Shown here: piece by piece, positions 1 through 8,606 of the stretch | Layout of the letters: each line of letters opens with the position of its first letter | Numbering within the stretch: the stretch's first letter is position 1 | Assembly: GCA_016214895.1 (NCBI GenBank) | Contig: JACRMR010000017.1 | Span: 1-64,000, forward strand | Origin: a candidate division KSB1 bacterium | GTDB lineage: Bacteria; Electryoneota; RPQS01 | Length of the DNA stretch: 64,000 bases | Reading direction: 5' to 3' | Notes under the pieces: generated by a model | The model's database searches: none | Seen by the model: only the letters and a program-made list of their open reading frames with translations | What the model was told of the DNA's origin: nothing | Position numbers and translations under genes: made by a program

Positions 1-66
1 CGACTCCAGCTCCTGCACCACCCGCCGCTTAAACTCCGGGCTGAACGACCGTCTCTGACGTGGCAT
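1..66 (-). CDS. IS3-family transposase OrfA, N-terminal fragment (runs off the window)
   Basis: The 22 visible codons read MPRQRRSFSPEFKRRVVQEL and onward. This is the hallmark start of the HTH_Tnp_1 domain of IS3-family OrfA (pattern RRxFSxEFKxxVV). An AAGGAG-like Shine-Dalgarno sequence lies just upstream of the ATG at 64-66. OrfA is the DNA-binding half of the transposase; the DDE catalytic half (OrfB) would lie off the edge. Confidence 0.8.
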   Translation of the reverse strand, partial: MPRQRRSFSPEFKRRVVQELES

Positions 67-141
67 CCTTGGCTCCTTTGTTGCCCCGCCCCTAATCTAC
101 GAAATCAACCCCTGACTGTCCAGTCCGATGGGTGCAGTCCA
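1..141 (-). mobile_element. IS3-family insertion sequence, terminal part only
   Basis: On the minus strand the element appears to begin at base 141 with TGGACTGCACCC, a typical IS3-type terminus starting TG, followed by a GC-poor leader and then a transposase OrfA start at base 66. The methylase reading frame upstream stops resembling its family exactly at this point, which fixes the boundary. The rest of the element lies outside the window. That is what one would expect if the contig broke at a multicopy IS. Confidence 0.75.
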
Positions 142-759
142 GTTCTTCTCGTTGTATCGAATGAACCCGTTGTTGTTGTGAGTTACCGTGTAGGTGGGAT
201 CGCAGTAGACCAGATCGCCGTGTTTCGCCCGGCCAATTATCGGCTCGAAATCAGATTGCTCTATGTGGCAATTCGAAAGAGCCCGAGACGCGTTGATCAG
301 AAGATTGTCTTTCCAAAATGGGGATAGTCCGCGTTCGCCGCCGCCAAAGGGGACATTGAACTCGCCGTTCGCGTTGAGCCGATAAACTCCGCCGAAACAG
401 GTTCGATTGAGATACAGGAAACGAACGGCTCGATCTATGGGATCCGAGGGTTCGCTCGCTCGGAGACGGTTGTAAGTTGGCTTCGTCACGCGGAGCATCT
501 GAATCCGATTCATAATCGCCCGTGGATGATCCCGAACTTGCAAGTAAGTATTTATTAAATCTTTGTTTATGTCTGAAAGATGCGCAAACGTTGGAAGCAA
601 CCCGAAGTAGACGGCACCGCCGCCGAGAAATGGTTCGATGTAATTGGCGAAATTTCGTCCGTCCACTAATCCTCGAATAGTGGGAACGATCCATCGCTTG
701 CCACCGGGCCATTTGATAAACGGCTGAACGCGAGGGCGTTGGTCAGTACAGTTAGTCAT
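142..759 (-). pseudogene. Dam-type (D12 class) DNA adenine methylase truncated by an IS
   Basis: It would transfer a methyl group from S-adenosylmethionine to N6 of adenine in DNA. Visible motifs are the N-terminal FIKWPGGK segment (residues 14-21), the SAM-binding EPFLGGGAVYF (42-52) and the catalytic tetrapeptide DPTY (187-190, a variant of DPPY). Family members run to about 260-290 residues. Here codon 206 is the last native one; translation then enters the IS end and stops at base 97, removing the C-terminal core. The ATG overlaps the nurA-like stop codon as ATGA, so the two were translationally coupled. Whether the truncated protein keeps any activity cannot be told from sequence; loss of function is likely. 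Confidence 0.8.
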
Positions 760-2108
760 TGTCCACGACGCATTAAGCTGTCCGTGAAGCGTTCGAGAAT
801 ATTGTTCGAAGGGTAGAAGGAGAGAGAAGCAATTTTGTTCACTGCGGTAATCGGAACCAGCGCGTTTTGGTATTGGCGAGAAACAAGCCGAGAAAGAGTG
901 GACGCGATTCGTGGCAGGCCAATCAAATCGGATGTGCCTGCGTCCGGATCATACATGCTGAAGCTGGTTTTTCGGCTTGGCACGCTCATGACGATGATAT
1001 TGCGCTCGTCGATCCGCAAGTATGACTTCTGGCCGTACAGTACCTTCTGTCCATAAATTGTATCGTTCGCTCCACTGTGTTTGATTCGATCAAGGATGAA
1101 CTGGCTGTTCGGAGTGAAAACGCTGCCCTTCTCTGGGAAGGCAGAGCGCACTTGTTCAATGAACTGCACAAATGCGCCATCTTTCTCAACACCCGCAAGA
1201 TAGAACTCAAAGCCCTGTTCGTACAGGTGATGCAGGTAGCCGCGGATTGGATCAACGAGGCGAGCATACTGACCCCTCAACATCAGTGGGCCATCTTTCA
1301 GCAAGAGTACCTTTGAGTGGAATTTCGGACCGCGCTCAACCAGAACTCGAAGATAGTGAATTAGGGTTAGGTGTTCCAACACACCCATCAGGTTTACGGC
1401 CAGCTTTGAATCGTTACTCGTTTCACTGACATCAAGCATTAGTCCCAGATAATCTGATAGCACGAGCTCTCTTGCGCAGTGCGTGCACGTGAATTGGAGT
1501 TGGCTTCTTGGAAAGTAGGTTACTTGATCACAAAATGGACACTGGAAATGCGGGCGTCGGGACGTTTCCCCTTGCCATGCCGGGGGGGATTCCTCCCACT
1601 CCTGACTGACGAGAAATCGCAGCGTGTCGTACAACGCGCCGTCGTTGAAATGGCGAAGAGTAGTCTCTATCGCGTGCCGTATGCTCTCAAATAAAGTCCT
1701 GTCACCGACCGTCACATTGCTCAACGGCAGGACGGTGCTTTGGGTGTCGGCGTAACGGCTAAGAATCTTCTGCACGACCTCCGGATTGACAATCGGGGCG
1801 TTTGCCTGCCGAAGCTCCGACAAGCTAATGTTCAAGACGCCGATCTTGATGTACCCAAGTGTCTTGTCGGGTGCAAGTGTGTTCGGTACGACCGAGAAGC
1901 TCCCATCAACACATATAATGAAGTCAAGCGGATCCGTGCCGTCGACGTCTATAGTTGTCATGTCTGGCAGAGGTTCGGCTTGTTTGTCCCGTTTGACCAA
2001 CTCGAATGATTGGACCATTTCTTCGATAAAGGGATCCTGAATTACAGAAAGATGACCGAGCTTCGACGCTGATTCGTATGAAAGGTTTGAACTGGACTTG
2101 TAAGCCAT
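756..2108 (-). CDS. NurA-domain nuclease with an inserted zinc ribbon
   Basis: NurA proteins are 5'-3' DNA nucleases that work with a HerA translocase in DNA-end processing. The expected acidic motifs are present: DGS at residues 68-70 after a hydrophobic strand, and KDGPL at 271-275, followed by a VEKDG segment near 307-311. Between them sits a CPFC ... CTHC zinc ribbon (Cys190, 193, 208, 211), which is an embellishment relative to plain archaeal NurA. At 450 aa it is within the family range. It starts 4 nt after the herA-like stop and overlaps the methylase start by ATGA, so all three genes form one transcription unit. The gene call is firm; the biological role (defence or repair) is inference. 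Confidence 0.8.
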   Translation of the reverse strand: MAYKSSSNLSYESASKLGHLSVIQDPFIEEMVQSFELVKRDKQAEPLPDMTTIDVDGTDPLDFIICVDGSFSVVPNTLAPDKTLGYIKIGVLNISLSELRQANAPIVNPEVVQKILSRYADTQSTVLPLSNVTVGDRTLFESIRHAIETTLRHFNDGALYDTLRFLVSQEWEESPPAWQGETSRRPHFQCPFCDQVTYFPRSQLQFTCTHCARELVLSDYLGLMLDVSETSNDSKLAVNLMGVLEHLTLIHYLRVLVERGPKFHSKVLLLKDGPLMLRGQYARLVDPIRGYLHHLYEQGFEFYLAGVEKDGAFVQFIEQVRSAFPEKGSVFTPNSQFILDRIKHSGANDTIYGQKVLYGQKSYLRIDERNIIVMSVPSRKTSFSMYDPDAGTSDLIGLPRIASTLSRLVSRQYQNALVPITAVNKIASLSFYPSNNILERFTDSLMRRGQ

Positions 2109-2112
2109 GTGA

Positions 2113-4086
2113 TTAACCCTTAGCTGCGAATTTGCGAATCTGAACCGGCAGAGCGAACCGATGCGAACGCGTGATCATGCGGACGTACCCTTGGCTCTTC
2201 GTCCTCTGTACGTCGGGCCCGACATCCCGGAACTCATGATATCTCGTCAACGCTGTGATCTCGCGGTCGTCGTTCAGGTGCGCGACGAAGAAATTCTCTG
2301 AATTCTTCAGTAGATCCGGACTCAGACTCTCGATGCTCTGCGTTGCGTAAATCATTCCGATATGAAATTTTGCGCCTTCCTTCGCGAGGCGATTGTATAT
2401 CTTGCGTAGGTCTTTGTCGTCTCGGGGAAACAGGTTGTGCGCCTCTTCAAAGTAGAACTGAACATAATGTTCTTCTAGCTTATCGTTGACGAATTTTGTG
2501 GTCTGGTGCTGGAATAAGTGCCTGCAGACTCGATCTCCAAAAAAACTGGACAATTCCTCCGATGCGTTGCCTAAGTCTATGATCACCGTCTTTCCCTGAT
2601 CGACAAACCTGGTAATGTCGTCCAGAAGACGTCCCGCGCCCGATTGATGATACCGGCGATATGATTGGATTTTCCTGAATCCACTCACGGTGGTCTTGTT
2701 CCATTTGAGTCCGGTCAGCGTGGCTAACATGGATTGCTCTGTTGAATCAAAATACTCCTTTTCGGGAGCTTCATCAACGTTACTCTCTTGTCCACTCGGC
2801 TGTTGCTTCGATTTGAACGGACCCGTCTTGTTTACAAAGTGCGTCCATGCTTGCTTAAAGATTTCAGCAGCCCGGTCCACAGTGACACTTTCCGCCGTGG
2901 CAGCGCCACACGCTGTTCGAATCTCAGCCTTCATGTTGAGACTTACGTTGTTCGCAGCACCCGGAACGAAGCCTGCTTCGGTCAGAATGCATTTGTAGAT
3001 ACTCTCTTGGCGTCTGTAGTGCGTGTGCCGTGATCTTTCATCTTGTTCGAGTCGCTGCAATTCCGCGTCATCCATCACTTCCCACTCGAACAGCCCTTTC
3101 AAATAGTCCGGCTCTGTTCCCAGCTCGTTACGGTATGACTGCGTAATGATCTGGTGCCCCAATGCGATGTCGGCAAAGAAGTCTACTTTCAGGGGTCGCA
3201 CATCCGAAAACGTCGATTCACGCAAGGAGTAGCGGACACATCTTTCCTTATACAAGTCGAATAGTGACGTTTTATCGTTTCCGTTCAGATTCGCATATTC
3301 TCCGCTCAAGTCGAAGATAACCTGACCGACGCTTGCGGATGACTCCAAGATCATCTGTGCGATGATTTTGATAGTATTGCTCTTCCCCATACGTGTCTTG
3401 CCAAAGAGTGCCGTGCGTGTTCCGATAAAGTCCGCCGGAGAGACCTGAACCGGTATTGGAGCAGAGGGCGCGGTCAGACGACTTTCTGTGAGCCGCATCT
3501 CACCAATCGGGTAGGCATTCTTTGGATCGACGAAAGCGTTGACCAACTTGGTCAACATGTCAGCCGTAGGAATATGGACGGTGTACATGTGAGGTGATAA
3601 GAACGTCTCGATGTCCCCGCCAAACTCCACAGTAGCATTGACAGGATGGTCATAGAATGTCCCCAGAACTGCGACCTTAACGGCGCCCCACTGCAACTCA
3701 CTTTTTGTAAAGACGTCAAGCTCCGGCATATGGCTTTTGTGCATCTCAAAGTACGTTCGAGCGATGTCCTGCGCAAGAGGCGTGGGAGCAGGTTCGAGTA
3801 CCCGGCAAAGTATGAGATGGGGTGGTTTGTCCTGAATGTCGATGCTACTCGTTGTCTCGTCCGGCTGCATCAATTGGGTAATCGAGCCCGGGCGAATGAC
3901 AAGCAACGAGTTCTTTGAGATGCCACCAGCCCGCATTTTGTAGTAGTCGTTGGTCACGACTATGCCCGTATCGTACCCCAACTCCATAACGTAGCCAAGA
4001 AGGTGTCGATTTTCAGCACCAAGTTCAGTATGAAACCGCTTGATGTCTTTCGCGGCATTCTCAATTGGCGCAAGAACGCTGTTCAT
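2113..4086 (-). CDS. HerA-like hexameric DNA translocase ATPase
   Basis: This is an ATPase of the FtsK/HerA superfamily, expected to form a hexameric ring that pumps DNA toward a partner nuclease. An N-terminal beta-rich HAS-barrel-like region (about residues 1-210) precedes the Walker A motif GKTRMGKSN (229-237). Walker B is in the segment YVQFYFEEAHNLF (541-553), followed by a sensor-like ATQS. A 658-codon gene is longer than archaeal HerA, with extra helical sequence between the Walker motifs. An AAGGAA ribosome-binding site precedes the ATG. It is the first gene of the operon with the NurA-like nuclease and the Dam-like methylase. Confidence 0.85.
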   Translation of the reverse strand: MNSVLAPIENAAKDIKRFHTELGAENRHLLGYVMELGYDTGIVVTNDYYKMRAGGISKNSLLVIRPGSITQLMQPDETTSSIDIQDKPPHLILCRVLEPAPTPLAQDIARTYFEMHKSHMPELDVFTKSELQWGAVKVAVLGTFYDHPVNATVEFGGDIETFLSPHMYTVHIPTADMLTKLVNAFVDPKNAYPIGEMRLTESRLTAPSAPIPVQVSPADFIGTRTALFGKTRMGKSNTIKIIAQMILESSASVGQVIFDLSGEYANLNGNDKTSLFDLYKERCVRYSLRESTFSDVRPLKVDFFADIALGHQIITQSYRNELGTEPDYLKGLFEWEVMDDAELQRLEQDERSRHTHYRRQESIYKCILTEAGFVPGAANNVSLNMKAEIRTACGAATAESVTVDRAAEIFKQAWTHFVNKTGPFKSKQQPSGQESNVDEAPEKEYFDSTEQSMLATLTGLKWNKTTVSGFRKIQSYRRYHQSGAGRLLDDITRFVDQGKTVIIDLGNASEELSSFFGDRVCRHLFQHQTTKFVNDKLEEHYVQFYFEEAHNLFPRDDKDLRKIYNRLAKEGAKFHIGMIYATQSIESLSPDLLKNSENFFVAHLNDDREITALTRYHEFRDVGPDVQRTKSQGYVRMITRSHRFALPVQIRKFAAKG

Positions 4087-4188
4087 AGATTCCTTTCGTG
4101 CGTGTCTGGTTGACTATTTTCCAACGATCGACTCTTCTCAGTCCATGGCCTTGCCGAGCAGTATTTCCGAGCGCATATCCATGCGGCG

Positions 4189-5202
4189 CTACGGCTTTGT
4201 CGTTTCCAGCACGTTGCGGATATTCCCCTCGGCTGCATCCAATAGCTCCCGGGCGGCGTTGGCACCCACCGACCGCCAGTGCATCACCAGCGCGGTCTTC
4301 AGCTCGCCCCCGGCTTCCTTCAAGACTGCGTCCGCCCATTCGTAATCGCTGCCCGTCAGCTCCATGAAGATCCGCCGCGCCCGCGCCCGCAGCTTCAACG
4401 ACCCCTGCCGCAAATCCACCATCAGATTCTCGTAACACTTCCCCAGCCGGACCATCGACGCCGTCGTCAACATGTTCAATACCAACTTCGTTGCCGTCCC
4501 CGCCTTCAGCCTTGTCGAGCCGGTCAACACTTCGGGACCGACCGGAACGGAGATGACGACATCCAAACTTGAAACTTGAAACCTGAAACCTGAAGCCGAA
4601 TCCGATTCCGGCCGCCTGGGGACGGACGGCTCGGCGGTTTCCGCTTTCCGCTTTCCGCTTTCCGCTTTCTCGTCCGGCGGCTCATTACAGATCAGCAGCA
4701 CCGTCTTCGCACCCCTTGATTTTGCGTACGTTAGAGCACCCAGCACGTATGGTGTACGACGCGAAGCGGTGATCCCGACCAGCACGTCCGCCTCATTTAG
4801 AGTACAGACGTCGAGATCATGGGCGGCTTGTGCGAAGTCGTCCTCCGCCCCCTCCACGGCGCGGAATACGGCATCCTTCCCACCGGCGATGAAGCCCTGT
4901 ACCAGATACGGCTCCGTCCCGAAGGTCGGCGGACACTCGGCCGCATCCAGCACGCCCAATCGGCCCGATGTCCCCGCCCCGACGTAGATCAATCTTCCGC
5001 CAAGGTGGAAGCAACTGACGATTAGCTCGACCGCGCGCTCGATATCCGGGATCGCCCGGGCCACGGTCTCCGGGACGGTGCGGTCCTCGGCGTTCATCGC
5101 TGCGAGGATCTCGCGTGTGCTCATGCTGTCCAACCCCAGCGTGCGGGGGTTGCGCGCTTCGGTCGTCAGGGCCGACAATTCGTCAACGATGCGCTTGGTC
5201 AT
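4189..5202 (-). CDS. murQ: N-acetylmuramic acid 6-phosphate etherase with a repeat-encoded insert
   Basis: MurQ cleaves the lactyl ether of MurNAc-6-phosphate to give GlcNAc-6-phosphate and D-lactate during cell-wall recycling. The SIS-domain signature YVGAGTSGRLGVLDAAE and the GPEVLTGSTRLKAGTATK segment are intact. The start at 5202 (MTKRIVDEL) is preferred over the longer frame because upstream codons come from a G13 tract. Between the strand ending LLICNEPP and the strand VVISVPVGPE there is an in-frame insert of about 35 residues absent from MurQ homologues. It is encoded by two arrays of four heptamers (4566-4593 and 4638-4665). The start lies inside the 3' end of rsmG, so the two are coupled. 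Confidence 0.88.
   Translation of the reverse strand: MTKRIVDELSALTTEARNPRTLGLDSMSTREILAAMNAEDRTVPETVARAIPDIERAVELIVSCFHLGGRLIYVGAGTSGRLGVLDAAECPPTFGTEPYLVQGFIAGGKDAVFRAVEGAEDDFAQAAHDLDVCTLNEADVLVGITASRRTPYVLGALTYAKSRGAKTVLLICNEPPDEKAESGKRKAETAEPSVPRRPESDSASGFRFQVSSLDVVISVPVGPEVLTGSTRLKAGTATKLVLNMLTTASMVRLGKCYENLMVDLRQGSLKLRARARRIFMELTGSDYEWADAVLKEAGGELKTALVMHWRSVGANAARELLDAAEGNIRNVLETTKP
4566..4593. repeat. tetra-heptamer element, AAACTTG type, inside murQ
   Basis: Four contiguous heptamers: AAACTTG twice, then AAACCTG twice. The element is translated as part of the murQ insert and is followed by AAGCCGA. The same heptamer occurs as four units at 7734, 55957 and 63886. Confidence 0.9.
4638..4665. 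repeat. tetra-heptamer element, TTTCCGC type, inside murQ
   Basis: Four perfect TTTCCGC units (GCGGAAA on the coding strand), 44 bp from the AAACTTG-type element. They encode a KRKAE-like stretch in MurQ. Confidence 0.9.
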
Positions 5203-5857
5203 GTGCTCGGATTCCCCCCTGCTCGCGGGGGGGGGGGGGTAAATCGGGTTCGGTTTCCAGCCACAACAGCCGCCCGCCATCGGATAGCTTCATCTCTTGC
5301 TTCAGAATTAGTTTAAGCTGAGCCAAATCAGCCTCTTGCCGCCATTTCTCGCCCTTCCACAGCAGCCACCGCCCTCCCGGCTTCAAGAGCCGCCGCGTCC
5401 AGTCGATCAACTCCGGCAGCTCCGCCACCGCCCGGGCAGTTATGACATCGAACCGCGCATTGTACTCAGCGGAGAGCATTTCAACCCGGGCCGTAAGCAC
5501 CTCGACATTCGAGAGTTGGGTTTCACGTGAAACTCGCGCCAGGAACGCTGTTTTTCGAGCACTTGACTCCACCAGCAGCCAGGAAACGTCCGGCCGGGCG
5601 ATTGCCAGCGGAATCGCCGGAAATCCGCCGCCGGAGCCAAAGTCCAGCACTCGCGCCCCATCGGGCACAAGGTCGTTCCCTGTCATACTTGGCTCTAAAT
5701 GTCTTTGTTCCAATCTGTTACGATCAGAATCCGAGACCAGCGACAGCCCGGCATCCCGCACCCGCTCCAGAAAGTGTTTCACGTGGAGCGAACGCGAATC
5801 GTCGGCAGACCAGCCGAACCGAGCCAGCATAGCAGTTAACTCAGCTGTCGATGTCAT
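5183..5857 (-). CDS. rsmG: 16S rRNA (guanine-527-N7)-methyltransferase RsmG
   Basis: RsmG (GidB) methylates G527 of 16S rRNA. A Rossmann SAM-binding motif [16 protein letters not shown] and a following acidic LLVES are visible, then the family segment [12 protein letters not shown]. The ATG overlaps the mnmG stop as ATGA, the standard mnmG-rsmG arrangement. The native protein seems to end near LLWLETEPD. The last 20 or so codons are low-complexity sequence from a C-run/G-run element containing 13 consecutive G (5227-5239), so the C-terminus is sensitive to tract length. The 3' end overlaps the murQ start by about 20 nt. Confidence 0.9.
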   Translation of the reverse strand: MTSTAELTAMLARFGWSADDSRSLHVKHFLERVRDAGLSLVSDSDRNRLEQRHLEPSMTGNDLVPDGARVLDFGSGGGFPAIPLAIARPDVSWLLVESSARKTAFLARVSRETQLSNVEVLTARVEMLSAEYNARFDVITARAVAELPELIDWTRRLLKPGGRWLLWKGEKWRQEADLAQLKLILKQEMKLSDGGRLLWLETEPDLPPPPREQGGIRAHDQAHR

Positions 5858-7725
5858 TGCGCTCCGGAGGTGCGGGACTTTTTCAGGTGAATCATGAGCG
5901 CCGTGCAGTCCACCGGACGGACGCCGTCAATACGGCTGGCCTGGCCAAGCGTGAGTGGGCGAAAGCGCGAGAGCTTTTCCCGCGCTTCGAACGAGATGGA
6001 ATGAATAGATTTGTAATCGATGCTGACGGGAATCTGATGCGACTCCAGGGAGCGCATCTGGTCGGCGCGCGCGAGGTCGCGCTTGATGTAACCATCATAT
6101 TTTATATCCATTTCCACTCCGGCGACGAGATCTTCGTCAGTAGCAGCGTGAGCGATCCCGGCAAGGTCGGGGTGGCGCAGCAGTTCGCTCAGGCTGGCTT
6201 CAGGACGCTTCAAAATGGCAGCGAAGCGAGAGCCTTTCAGAGATGGATCAGAGAGTAAGCCGGATTCGGCGAGTTCTTGCAGCTTTGTGGCTGCCAGGTA
6301 GTCCGTGACTTCTGAGAGCAATTGCTGCTTTTTCAGATAACTATCGTACTGCTCATCCGAAACGAGACCGAGGCTCCGGCCGATCGCCGTGAGTCGCAAG
6401 TCGGCATTGTCCTGACGGAGCAACAGCCTGTGTTCCGAGCGGGACGTGAACATGCGGTAAGGCTCCACCGGAGTCTTCGTGATTAAATCGTCTATTAACA
6501 CACCGATATAAGCTTGATCGCGGCGCAGCACCAGCGGTGGCTCTCCCTTTAGTTTCAGCGCGGCATTGACTCCGGCAACGAGGCCCTGGGCGGCCGCCTC
6601 CTCATAGCCGGTGGTGCCGTTGATCTGTCCAGCGAAGAACAAACCATCTATAGGCTTGGTTTCTAAGGAATAGTGAATCTGATGAGCAGGGAAGAAGTCA
6701 TACTCAACGGCATAACCCGGGCGCATCATCTCGGCGTTTTCGAGGCCATTGATGGTCTTCAGGGCCTCGAATTGGATATCTTCAGGCAGGCTGGAGCTGA
6801 AGCCGTTCATATAGACTTCACTTGTATGCCAGCCCTCTGGCTCTAAGAATATCTGGTGACTATCTTTATCAGCGAAGCGGACGACCTTATCTTCAATGGA
6901 TGGACAGTAGCGCGGACCGCGTCCGGTGATGCGGCCAGCGAAGAGCGGCGAGTGAACAAGGCCGTTCCTGATGAGCTTATGAGTGGACTCGTTCGTATGC
7001 GTCAGATGACAGGCAAGCTGATGATTATTGTTTAATTGTGAACGTTTTGAGAATGGAATAATCCGGCCATCGCCGGGTTGAATCTGGCAGCGATTATAAT
7101 CAATCGACCGACCGTCGAGCCTCGGCGGGGTGCCGGTTTTCAGGCGGCCCAGAGTGAAGTCGTGCCGTTGCAAATTCTCAGATAACAAGAGGGCAGGGCC
7201 TTCACCGATGCGGCCGGCGGGAATCTGGAAGTCGCCCATGTGGATCAAGCCGTTCAGAAAGGTCCCCGGGCAGAGTACGGCGGCGCGGCACTCGAAGCGC
7301 TGGCCGGTCTGGCAGATAACTTCAGTCAGGCGACCGCCGCGAGTCTCGAAATCGACGACCATGCTTTGCTTAAGATCAAGATTTCGTTGCGATTCGAGCG
7401 CCTTTCGCATCTCCCGAGCATACATCATGCGGTCGCACTGCGCGCGAGGCGACCAGACGGCAGGGCCTTTGGAGCGGTTCAGCATGCGGAACTGGACGGT
7501 GGCCAGGTCGGTGATGCGGGCCATCTCGCCGCCCAGGGCATCGATCTCCTTCACGAGTTGACCCTTGGCCAACCCTCCAACCGCAGGATTACACGACATT
7601 TGTCCGATGGTCTGCAAGTTCATCGTGACCAATGCCGTCTTGAATCCCATCCGCGCGGAAGCCAGCGCGGCCTCACAGCCCGCATGCCCGCCGCCGATGA
7701 CGATGATGTCGTAGGAATGGGGCAT
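5854..7725 (-). CDS. mnmG: tRNA uridine-5-carboxymethylaminomethyl modification enzyme MnmG
   Basis: MnmG (GidA) is the FAD subunit that, with MnmE, installs cmnm5 groups on wobble U34 of certain tRNAs. The N-terminal dinucleotide-binding motif [16 protein letters not shown] is present. The conserved [19 protein letters not shown] and [13 protein letters not shown] segments and the C-terminal YEGYI-like region (KYDGYIKRD) are all present too. The length of 623 aa is normal. It is separated from mnmE by about 17 kb of secreted, defence and repeat DNA, whereas these genes are adjacent in many bacteria. A 26-bp copy of its first codons recurs at 8568-8593. Confidence 0.97.
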   Translation of the reverse strand: MPHSYDIIVIGGGHAGCEAALASARMGFKTALVTMNLQTIGQMSCNPAVGGLAKGQLVKEIDALGGEMARITDLATVQFRMLNRSKGPAVWSPRAQCDRMMYAREMRKALESQRNLDLKQSMVVDFETRGGRLTEVICQTGQRFECRAAVLCPGTFLNGLIHMGDFQIPAGRIGEGPALLLSENLQRHDFTLGRLKTGTPPRLDGRSIDYNRCQIQPGDGRIIPFSKRSQLNNNHQLACHLTHTNESTHKLIRNGLVHSPLFAGRITGRGPRYCPSIEDKVVRFADKDSHQIFLEPEGWHTSEVYMNGFSSSLPEDIQFEALKTINGLENAEMMRPGYAVEYDFFPAHQIHYSLETKPIDGLFFAGQINGTTGYEEAAAQGLVAGVNAALKLKGEPPLVLRRDQAYIGVLIDDLITKTPVEPYRMFTSRSEHRLLLRQDNADLRLTAIGRSLGLVSDEQYDSYLKKQQLLSEVTDYLAATKLQELAESGLLSDPSLKGSRFAAILKRPEASLSELLRHPDLAGIAHAATDEDLVAGVEMDIKYDGYIKRDLARADQMRSLESHQIPVSIDYKSIHSISFEAREKLSRFRPLTLGQASRIDGVRPVDCTALMIHLKKSRTSGAQ

Positions 7726-7733
7726 CAGGCGGA

Positions 7734-7761
7734 AAACTTGAAACTTGAAATTTGAAACTTG
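7734..7761. repeat. tetra-heptamer element, AAACTTG type, upstream of mnmG
   Basis: Units AAACTTG, AAACTTG, AAATTTG, AAACTTG end to end, just before the mnmG start on the minus strand. The rest of 7726-7825 shows nothing else recognisable. Confidence 0.9.
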
Positions 7762-7825
7762 AAGAAATGCAGTTGGGTCATGGTATGTTTAAGCTGTGCT
7801 GTCATGCGGTGCGGTTCCGGCCGGG

Positions 7826-8218
7826 TTACTGTTTCCGATTCATTCGTTCGCCAACCAACTCTCTAATCTTCTCTGCCGTATCTAACGCGAGCTTCACCAC
7901 CGAAGTGTCCGGCCAGAATTCCTCGTCATAACGAAGTTCCACCGCAAACGGCGTGAGGTCAGATACCGCGGTTTCAAGATCGCCAAACGACGCGTCGATT
8001 GTCGTACATTGTTCAATCAGCTTCTGCAAATTGTGAGTATGCGGATACATGACCTCGTGTGCCGTGAGAAACGCTTTCAGCGCGCGTTCTGCCGCTTGTT
8101 GACAGTGAAAGCAGGCCGTATCCAGCGATTCGCCCGATTTCAAACAGAGCCGCGCGTTGGCCAGATCAGAATCCGCTTTGCGCAACATCGCCGCGACCAG
8201 ATCAGCTCGGCTTTTCAT
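7826..8218 (-). CDS. HEPN-domain protein paired with a minimal nucleotidyltransferase
   Basis: A 130-aa all-helical protein. The segment ACFHCQQAAERALKAFL followed by HTHNLQKLIEQC is the core of the HEPN family (PF05168). The start at 8218 (MKSRADLVAAML) overlaps the 3' end of the nucleotidyltransferase gene by 17 nt. The C-terminal helix carries ELRYDEEFWPD instead of the R-x4-6-H ribonuclease motif of HepT-type toxins. It therefore more likely belongs to the non-RNase HEPN branch often coupled to MNT proteins. The pair is probably a mobile toxin-antitoxin or regulatory module; the role is not provable here. Confidence 0.75.
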   Translation of the reverse strand: MKSRADLVAAMLRKADSDLANARLCLKSGESLDTACFHCQQAAERALKAFLTAHEVMYPHTHNLQKLIEQCTTIDASFGDLETAVSDLTPFAVELRYDEEFWPDTSVVKLALDTAEKIRELVGERMNRKQ

Positions 8219-8516
8219 AGAGGACCTTCCCTTCCCGCAGGGCCGTCGTGACGAAGGCCTGCTTGACCTGGCTCCAATCTTCGGCTTCCTGCGGTGTGTA
8301 AACGATGATGTCCATCGGCTGCGGAATATCGCTGAGCGCACGGTAGAGTGACGCCGCGCGCTTATAGCGGGGGAGATCGGATTCAGCGATTACGAGAATA
8401 TCCAGATCGCTGGTCGGCTTTGAATCGCCGCGCGCGTAGCTACCGAACAGCACGACTTTGCGCGGCTGGGAGATGGCAACGATCCGCGAGACAATCGTGG
8501 CGAAGTCAATGGTCAT
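8202..8516 (-). CDS. minimal nucleotidyltransferase (MNT) of the HEPN/MNT pair
   Basis: A 104-aa DNA polymerase beta-type nucleotidyltransferase. The signature VVLFGSYARGDSKPTSDLDI contains the GS...SDLDI metal-binding pattern, so catalytic residues are present. MntA-type antitoxins transfer AMP to a HEPN partner. Start chosen at 8516 (MTIDFATIV) because the longer frame upstream runs through a stray copy of the mnmG 5' end. It overlaps the HEPN gene, so they are co-translated. Confidence 0.8.
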   Translation of the reverse strand: MTIDFATIVSRIVAISQPRKVVLFGSYARGDSKPTSDLDILVIAESDLPRYKRAASLYRALSDIPQPMDIIVYTPQEAEDWSQVKQAFVTTALREGKVLYEKPS

Positions 8517-8567
8517 GCTATTGTAAGTTTTTGTTTGTGCTGTGTTTGTGTGCTCGACATTGGCGTG

Positions 8568-8605
8568 CCGCCGCCGATGACGATGATGTCGTAAGGATGT
8601 CATAG
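8568..8605 (-). pseudogene. relic copy of the first codons of mnmG
   Basis: Bases 8568-8593 are identical to 7688-7713, the part of mnmG encoding YDIIVIGGG. The relic also has an ATG at its 5' side (8605) and a TCC, but with one extra T that shifts the frame. The copy and the real mnmG start bracket the HEPN/MNT pair, 880 bp apart. Confidence 0.75.
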
Positions 8606-8606
8606 A

